From Maylandia zebra (lineage: Eukaryota; Chordata; Actinopteri; Cichliformes; Cichlidae): DNA of 64,000 nt. Shown here in pieces: positions 56,594-64,000 of this stretch. Positions within the stretch are counted from its first letter, which is position 1, and each line of letters begins with the position of its first letter. The stretch covers positions 56,658,865 through 56,722,864 of the forward strand of contig NC_135173.1 in NCBI RefSeq assembly GCF_041146795.1. The letters are read 5' to 3'. Made by a program: the position numbers and the translations under genes. Below the pieces are notes generated by a model that saw nothing but the letters and a program-made list of their open reading frames with translations, had not been told where the DNA came from and searched no databases.

Positions 56594-56599
56594 AATAAA
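56594..56599 (+). terminator. cwc27: poly(A) signal of cwc27
   Basis: AATAAA about 310 bases after the cwc27 stop codon (56280-56282), followed within about 35 bases by a TG/T-rich stretch (CTGTTCTGTTTGATTTT). It is the first canonical hexamer after the stop. Confidence 0.75.
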
Positions 56600-56629
56600 T
56601 ACCAATCATAAACAGCCTGTAATGACTCT

Positions 56630-59600
56630 GTTCTGTTTGATTTTAAACAAATGTATCACTAAGGAGCCATTTTTCAGGATAAATTGATACTCTAATGCAG
56701 TTTGTGAGGCCTTTCTTGCTTACATGGAAGGGCTATAAAACCTGGTGTATGTGCCCACTCTCTTCTTTCCATCTGGCATCAACTATTCGTGTTTGGACAG
56801 CTCATCCATCCTCTGCTTGTACTGGTGCTATGGCTGACTTCCACATTCAAGTGTTTCTTCAGATTTAGTTTGAGCAAATATGCAAGTAAATCTCTTGTGT
56901 GGACACCCTACTATTCACTTAGCTTTCAGCCAGTCTGGGACAAGTAAGGCATATAGACCACAAGAATACTTGCACAAAAAATGCTTGCCTAATATCATTT
57001 AGGTCAGGGTATGGATACGGAAAAGCTGAGTGTCCTGTGGTTTCTGGCACAAGGATGTTGACAGGCAAGTGTGGCTTCTTTTGGCTTGACGGTGATGGTC
57101 TTTGTCATGTTACTCAAGCCTTTCCTAGATAGTTTTTGTGGTGTCTGAACCCGTTATCACTTCTGGGGAACCCTTGTGCAGTCAGGGAAGGTGTTTGATG
57201 GTCAGCATCAATGTTTAGGTGAGCGGTACATGTCAAATGAATGCTATGACCTTCATGAACCTCAACAGAATATAGTATTGTTATGTAAAACGTTTTAGTC
57301 AGTCAGCCTGGCTCTGGATTTAATGTTGAGGCTGATCAACGAATGCACATGCTCCAAATCAGCTATATATTATGGGTCTTTACCATTGGAATGCTGTTTC
57401 ATGGTTATAGCCAGTTAAAACAGCAGAAAGTACCACATTCTGTGGGTCTTTGGATATGAAAAATGAATGAAAGAATGATTCAAACCCAAGCAACAGGGAG
57501 TAACATTTCACAGGTATCCTAATATGCAGATTTCCAAATGCTTTAAGTATGTTTGCATGAATCTGAGTTCAAATAAAATTCATCTATTTTATACTGGGCA
57601 TTGGTGCAGTCCCTTAGCTCATCCTCTGTCTGGAGAAAAAAAAACATTTTAGCTCCCTTTCCCCCTGTCTTTAAGCCAGCTTTCTTGGCAGCCCTTGCTA
57701 ACAGAAGATTGGCAAGGAGCAGGTAGAAGGAACAGCAGGTGGGAGGAGCTTCTGTGCTTACAACTAGAGCACCAAAGTGCTCTCACTTACCAATCAAAAT
57801 CAAGAAGGGGTGGGTCTTAGAATATCAGCTCTCAACAGTTGCAAAGAAGAAACTGATTGTAGTTGTCACTGAGGAGCCAGTAAATTGCAACTTAACACTG
57901 AAGAAGTAGCCTAGCAATGATTACAGCGCTTGAGAGAAGCCCTCTAAAACTGAGGTCATGGGGGATTTCAGTTAAAAAATGGCTGGCTGTGGACACAGAC
58001 CCTAGAATGGACAATTGATACCACACTTTTCCGTAAGACAAATATGAATCTACAGCTGTTAGTGGCTCAGCTTAGCTGGAACTGGCAACACTGTGCCACT
58101 AGTCTGGCACAGTCCACAGAGCAGATGTAAAAACATCATTACACATTTAATGAACAGTTACGAGAAGTATTGATTTTCTCAGTGAACTTTCTGCTATGAT
58201 TGCGTACTTCACAAAATATTAAATAGAAAAACAACTTTTTAATGCTGGGGTAAAAACCAGAGACAGCTCAGTCATCCGAACACATTTCTTTTTCATTGTC
58301 CTGCTCGGGTCATCACTGGAGCAGTCAGGGCTTGTTGAAAGCAGAACTGTTCAAACACTTAACCCAAAATGATCAGCTGCCGTGTGCGACCAGGAGCCGC
58401 ACACTTCTTTTTTAACTGGACTTGTGGGATTATGCTTAAATTTCAATATGAAACGAGACGTACAGATAATGTTACATTAAGAGGCCAGCTCTGCCCAAGC
58501 TGCTGAAAATTTAAAACAGGTGATACAGTGGCCTGACCGACTCTGTGCTTCTGGGTCTTGCTCACGATTAAATGTGCCAGTGTTAATAACTGAGATATTC
58601 TGAAATGTAACAAGAGATTCACTTTTTTCTTGAGTATGTCATAAAACAAGCCTTGTAATACTTCCATGCTCTTTCGCTCTAATTTCTAATGGCCACACTG
58701 GCCTTGAAGACACTCCTCAGATAAATTAGTTCTTTACAAGGACTCTGCTTGCCAAGTAAATCGGTAATTTATGTTTGAAGGGAAGCCAGAGAGAAAGACA
58801 AGGTGGAGAATATTTAACATTTCTCTGCGTCACTGCACCCAACTTCAAGTAGAAAATACCCCTCTTTTGCTCATCATGTGATTCTGGAGGAATGAGATGG
58901 GAAGGTAATGGCATTATCATGCTCTTCCACTGCCTTCTCCTTCTGCCCTTGGGTGTATGCATTAAAAATGACAAGCTAATTCTTCTAATGTCTAAAGACA
59001 TGACTAATTAAATTAAACATTCATTTTGGAACCAGGGCGTTTTGTTCTTCTCTTTCCATGTAACTTGTATTTATGACATTAAAGAAGGGATTTACCGTAA
59101 AGCCCATAAGAAAGCAAGGTTCTTTAGATTTCTAGATTGCAAAACCACTGGGGGCATCTGATCAGTCCCAAAAGTCTGTATGGAGTCTTTATTACAATGA
59201 CAAATCCAGAGTCAGATAAACAGCTATCTCAAGCAATGAAAAGTACAAGGAGACCTGGTCTGGCCCCCTCAGTGCCCTTATCTCAGCTTGATGGAGTCAG
59301 TCTGGGATTACATGTGGAGACAAGACAGAAGAACTGTGGCAAGTTGTCTCAGTTGCTTTATCATATGTTGAATAGCTATGCAAGAGAACACATGTGTGTT
59401 ACTGTGACCATGAGTCCTCCCTCTATAGCTAACTCCTCTGGGTGCAATGGCCAGAAGAAAAATGCAAGATCAAAGAGGAGATGGTTTGTACAGCCACAGC
59501 AGAGTGTCATTGTTAAGCTCTGGCAATTCCCAGACGTCCAAGGACAGAGCAGTGAGTTCATTTGTCTCTGCTGTCAGCTTTTTGTCTGCACCTTATTGTT

Positions 59601-62600
59601 GAAGGACAAATTCAAAATTTTCTCACTCTATCCTAATACAGCGCTTGCATACACATGACTACACTGAAAGATTTGCTGGTGCTCAGACTGCTCTTCTTGT
59701 CCATACATCAGATAAAGTCATTTCACTGTCAGTGATGAAAGCTTATGTTGTATCAGGACTCTGCAGTTTAAGTTAGTTTAATTAAACATGTATCATTGAA
59801 ACGTGGAATATGGGGTTTAGGAACAAATTCTTTCTTCCTCCTCAGACAGGGTTTGCTTGTGAAGGTGAAATAGTGTGATAGTAGATACCAAAATGAAATT
59901 TTATCAGATGCATGAATTTAAAAGATAACCAGACAACAGCGCACAGTGCATTGGTTTACAATGCTCAGAAGCAAGATTGTGCACTTTCAGAAAACAATGT
60001 TTATTTGTGTAAAATAGTGTTTTGTTAGAATAGAATGTCCTCCATCCAGGATCCTAATTACATAACAGTTATGTTATATTAACAGCCAAATGTCTCTAGC
60101 TGTTTAAACTGCAGCATATTAGTTTTTCTAATCAACAACAAACAAATTTGATGTAAAAGAATTTCATTCGTTTTGGTTATAGAACTTAAAGGCAGTCACT
60201 TCACCACATGTTTCATGCTCAGTAATGCTCAGTGGGATGCAATTTAATATCTATAACCTGGTACTGTGTGATGTTAGAATAATAAGGAAAATGCTGTTTC
60301 TGCAGTAAATCAGACACTCCAATTAAACATTATAAATTATGTAATTAATACTGATGTTGTTATAAGCAGAATTTTACTGTTTGGGAAAATGTAATGAAAA
60401 GAAGGATGAGCGCAAGTAGCAACCTTTTGAGGTTGTGATATCACAGAGAATCACTTCATCAACACTTGTGAAACAGGACAGCAGGACAGCATTACCCTGT
60501 TGTTTAAATATAGTCATGTCCTCTTTTAAGCAAGAAAACAAAATGCCAGTGCCAAAATTGCTAAATTCAAGGCTTAAATAGTAATATCATAGTGCAGCTA
60601 TGCAAGGTAATAGACATGAGTATGACATCTGGCACAAACCTATTATACTACAGTGGCACTACAGAAAACGGCGACAGGACCAAAACTGTTGTGAGCATGT
60701 GCATTGGACTTGTGATCTTGTTGCTTTTGAAATGGTTGCTTGAAAGCATGGGACCACACCTGCAACCACCTGCAGTCAGCTGCCATCCTCAAAGCAACAT
60801 ATGTGCATCAGTTTGCGGTTGAACTAAGTAAAACTGGAAAGAAAGTACAGCAAATCTTTTGCAATTTTTGTTATGTTTCCAAATCTGTTACTGTCTTCAT
60901 ATACAGAACTTCACATTAATTGTTTCCTTTCCATGTCTAGCAAAACCTCAAAGAGTTTAAATATATAGTGACTGCAGTCACTTCGAGTCAGTTTGAAGTT
61001 GTTTGGAGATAGGTTGCCTCCTACCAGGCAACCTTAAGACTGAAAGTGGTCGTCCAGAGGTTGAAGGTGTTGCACGCTCAGCCTCTGGTCAATAAGTTGT
61101 TTCATCCCAACTATTTGCCGTCAGTCACTGATAGCAAAAAATTCAACACAATCACCAAGCAATTACCAATTGTTCCTAAGAGGTTCCTGTTTTAGCTTTA
61201 GTCTAACTGAGCCATTACTGGAATTGATGCTAAAATGTAAAACTATGAATCTATTAATTATTAGCTTTAGCTGTCAACTGAAGTGGTGAACACAATAAAT
61301 CAGTCAGTACATGAGCAAATTAGAAAGGATTTCTACACTACACAGACAGGAGGAAGAATTACAGTCACCAATAACTCTTTTGATGTACATATGTGCATGT
61401 GGGTATTGTTTTAAGGCAGAAAAATGTGAATTGGTATTTTAACATCTGCTGAATCAGGGCTCCTTCTCCTTTAATATGCTTTGCTTAGATTAAAGTCCTC
61501 ATGTCACTGATCATATTTCACAGCTACTTTATAAGATTTATTTTTCATATAGGCCAAGTCTTTCTCTTCCCTATTACAGCGCTTCCTCTCTTTTTTCCCT
61601 CTGTATGAACACAATATTCTCAAAAAGTTCTTCTTGTGTTACACCAGACCAAAATTAGCAAGTGCTTTTGTTTTAACATACTAAGCTGATAAAGTAACAC
61701 AGAGCAGTCTTTGTCTGGCAGTGTTGCTATGTTCTTTTTGTTGCTGGTATATTTATGGATCATAGTTGAGACTACTTAGACACACCTTGAAAATGACATG
61801 CCAGAGCAGAGATGCCAGCCAGTGCTGGGTGATGCAGAGAACTGCCCGGGTGTTGGGATATGAGCAATAACATATTCATTTTGCCAAATATTAAGTCCAA
61901 CAAAGGCCTGCCTGTGAAATTTCCAATACCACAGCAATTGGACAGGGCTGAAAAGGAATGAATGCAATTCTCTAGAAACTGAGTACACTGAAGGACACCA
62001 GTGTAAACAATAAATTAAGGCCAAGACTACAACTACCACCAAGGTTAAACTAAAAAAAAAAAAACCCTCAGAAAAGCTGCGTTTTACCTCAAACTGGAAC
62101 GAGTCATAGAATTGAGTTACATGGGCATATATACTGACAGAGTACAGGAATATGTAAATATACCTGTATTTTGATAAGTGCCCAGAAATGTATGGCTCAC
62201 ATGGGCCTCAATGTGGTTTGGATTCAGCGCAGACAAGAATTCTATCCAGTCACGGTATACATGAATCCACTGTTTAATGACTGTTTCCTCAGCTTGGCCC
62301 CAACATGTGATGCAATCTGACATATTAGAAATAATGGCGTGCATGAATCATCCCAAGGTATTTAAACCCATTCACAATTTCAATCCTCTCACCTTTACTG
62401 AAGGTTTCTGCTCTAGCAGGTTGTTGTATTATTCAACCCAACCAATCAGCATTAGATCAATTCAATAGGGAAAAATGAATTTTCCCCAACCGATTGTGAG
62501 TGGTTGCTGGTAATTGCTGTGAAATCAGTTACTATTTCCCAGTATTGGTCAGTGACCCCATGGTAACCATTCGTTGCTAAAGAATAACATGTATTCCCTG

Positions 62601-64000
62601 ACCAACTGCATGGCAGTTGTTTGCAGGAGGTTGCTTGCTACTGCCATGTGAAATTGGTTGCAAATCTGTATAAAGCACTGCACCAAAAAACCTACTTATA
62701 AATGCTTTGGGCACTAGCAGATTGAAGCGGTTGCCTGTAGTTTGTATGGAAGACACCGACTTGTTTTCCATACAAACCTGGCAACCATCAGTCCCAATAA
62801 ACAAGTGGTTGCCAGAGAGTCATGGACTAAGATAAGATAAGATAAGATAAGATAAGATAAGATACCTTTATTAGTCCCACAAGGGGAAATTTCACATAGA
62901 CTAGTGTCTATGCCTGTGTGACTGAGGCCTGAGGTTTTTTTAACTCCCACAGTCCCAGATGGATGGATGGATATTTTTTAATTATATTTCTCTAGAAGTG
63001 GACATTGCTAAGTTTTTCAAGAAGTCTTACAAGAAGCACAAAGCTTATCCTCAGGCAAAGAAAAAAAAGTTACAAGCTCAGACAGGTTGTCCTTCATCTA
63101 TATCTCACTGTGACTTTTACAAAAATCACACGGTACTGCTGTTGTTACTTCTGACACATACTGCTCTGTTGAGTTCAGTGCTTATTTGGTTGCTGTGTTA
63201 CATAACCTAAATGAAGTGTAATCACTTTTGTGCCATGACTATGTGTAGTATGTTTCCCAACTTGTTGTATGTCTTGTTGTGGTTTCTGATGGCCAGGACA
63301 CTGGAGAACAATTTAATAAAATCAGAAATTATACATTCTGATTGCCTAGGGTTAGAGTTTGGGTTGGGTTTGGAGTCATCACCAATTATGATTTAGACCT
63401 CCAAAAGTTTACAGTGGCTCACAGAACCTCATAGAATACTGCAAATCCAAATATTTCCTTCTGCAACTGAAAGTTATGATAGCTGCAGTAGTTTTATGAA
63501 AATTGTGTTATCTGCACAATTTTGTTCGTAGGTGTGACTTGTCCTTTTTTTTTTTACCATCTTAAAGACAAGAACAAGGGTGGTAATGGACTTCTGTTCT
63601 CTTATTATTACAACTTACTGATGAATCTCTTTTTCACTTAATTGAATTGCTTTCAAGCAGACCATTTCATCTTTACAGCCACTTTTTCACTGTAACGAGA
63701 GAGCGGCGAAATTACAGACACTATTAAACAGGATGACTTTTTCCTCCAGAAGACATTTTGTTACCTCATAAATTAATTACAATTACAGGCTACTAAAAGA
63801 ATAGATCTTTAAAAGGTTTCACATTACTGGAGCTGTCAAACGCTTGGCGTGCCTTGACTGGATGTCCTCAACATGTCCATGTATTACAAAGAGATTCACC
63901 TTTTACTGTAGCAGTGAAGGACATGCAAAACAGAGACAGAAGCAGCATTACAATGCAACTGAATGGCCTTGTAGTTTTCTGCACTGCCTCCTCATTTGTT
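56630..64000. other. intergenic, no gene recognised
   Basis: The 7.4 kb after cwc27 hold no exon I can support. The longest open frame (59137-59658, plus) lacks protein-like composition and splice context. There are repeat traces: MITE-like text near 57555, a degraded Tc1/mariner trace near 57200, and a LINE tail at 62829. The stretches 58400-59040 and 63590-63960 are complex and homeobox-motif rich and may be conserved non-coding elements. In mammals ADAMTS6 lies beyond CWC27, but I see none of its cysteine-rich exons here. Confidence 0.55.
62829..62960 (-). repeat. 3' end of a truncated LINE with (GATAA)n tail
   Basis: Eight GATAA-type units (62829-62866) are followed by CCTTTATTAGTCCCACAAGG and GGAAATTTCACATAG. 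Reversed, this is AAATTTCCCCTTGTGGGACTAATAAAGG followed by (TATCT)n, closely parallel to the 3' end of the LINE at 5360-6295. Only about 130 bp remain. Confidence 0.65.

Noticed and set aside
59137-59658. 173-codon plus-strand open frame, longest outside genes and transposons
   Set aside because: Mixed composition, no recognisable domain, no splice or promoter context, and an unrelated minus-strand frame overlaps it. Probably chance.
56630-64000. Expected neighbour gene ADAMTS6 by mammalian synteny
   Set aside because: No cysteine-rich thrombospondin or spacer exons were seen on either strand; not annotated.

Overview
The window is vertebrate nuclear DNA, most likely from a ray-finned (percomorph, possibly cichlid-like) fish. 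The genes are split by GT-AG introns. The intergenic and intronic DNA is AT-rich and full of teleost-type repeats: Tc1/mariner relics, a hAT-like MITE, and 5'-truncated LINE copies ending in (TATCT)n. Species is an inference from repeat style, not something the sequence states.

Four protein-coding genes can be rebuilt completely by following splice sites and reading phase. (1) mzt2b, minus strand, 1774-7105: a gamma-tubulin ring complex subunit, 3 exons, 161 aa. (2) trim23, plus strand, 7761-15658: RING/B-box/coiled-coil E3 ligase fused to an ARF GTPase, 11 exons, 580 aa. (3) ppwd1, minus strand, 17949-23862: WD40 plus cyclophilin spliceosomal protein, 11 exons, 626 aa. (4) cwc27, plus strand, 24502-56282: spliceosomal cyclophilin, 14 exons, 482 aa, with introns of about 12.8, 8.3 and 5.9 kb.

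Layout: mzt2b and trim23 are head-to-head over 655 bp. trim23 and ppwd1 converge, and a perfect 12-bp palindrome at 17650-17661 can serve as poly(A) signal for both. ppwd1 and cwc27 are head-to-head over 639 bp. Both encode cyclophilin-type proteins of the spliceosome, so a shared promoter would couple two functionally related genes. From 56.6 kb to the end I find no exon, only repeats and some complex AT-rich DNA that may be conserved non-coding sequence.

Mobile DNA: a young, nearly intact Tc1-like transposon (46730-48335) lies in cwc27 intron 11, with about 200-bp terminal inverted repeats and a single frameshift in its transposase. A hAT-type MITE with an 8-bp target duplication is at 54807-55350. 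Several TIR/MITE elements, older Tc1/mariner relics, non-LTR fragments and microsatellites fill the introns.

I found no bacterial-type system, CRISPR array or clearly new molecular machine. The most useful leads are a phase-compatible candidate alternative last exon of mzt2b, the palindromic shared poly(A) signal, a GC-AG intron in cwc27, the near-intact transposon, and candidate regulatory clusters in the two bidirectional promoters.
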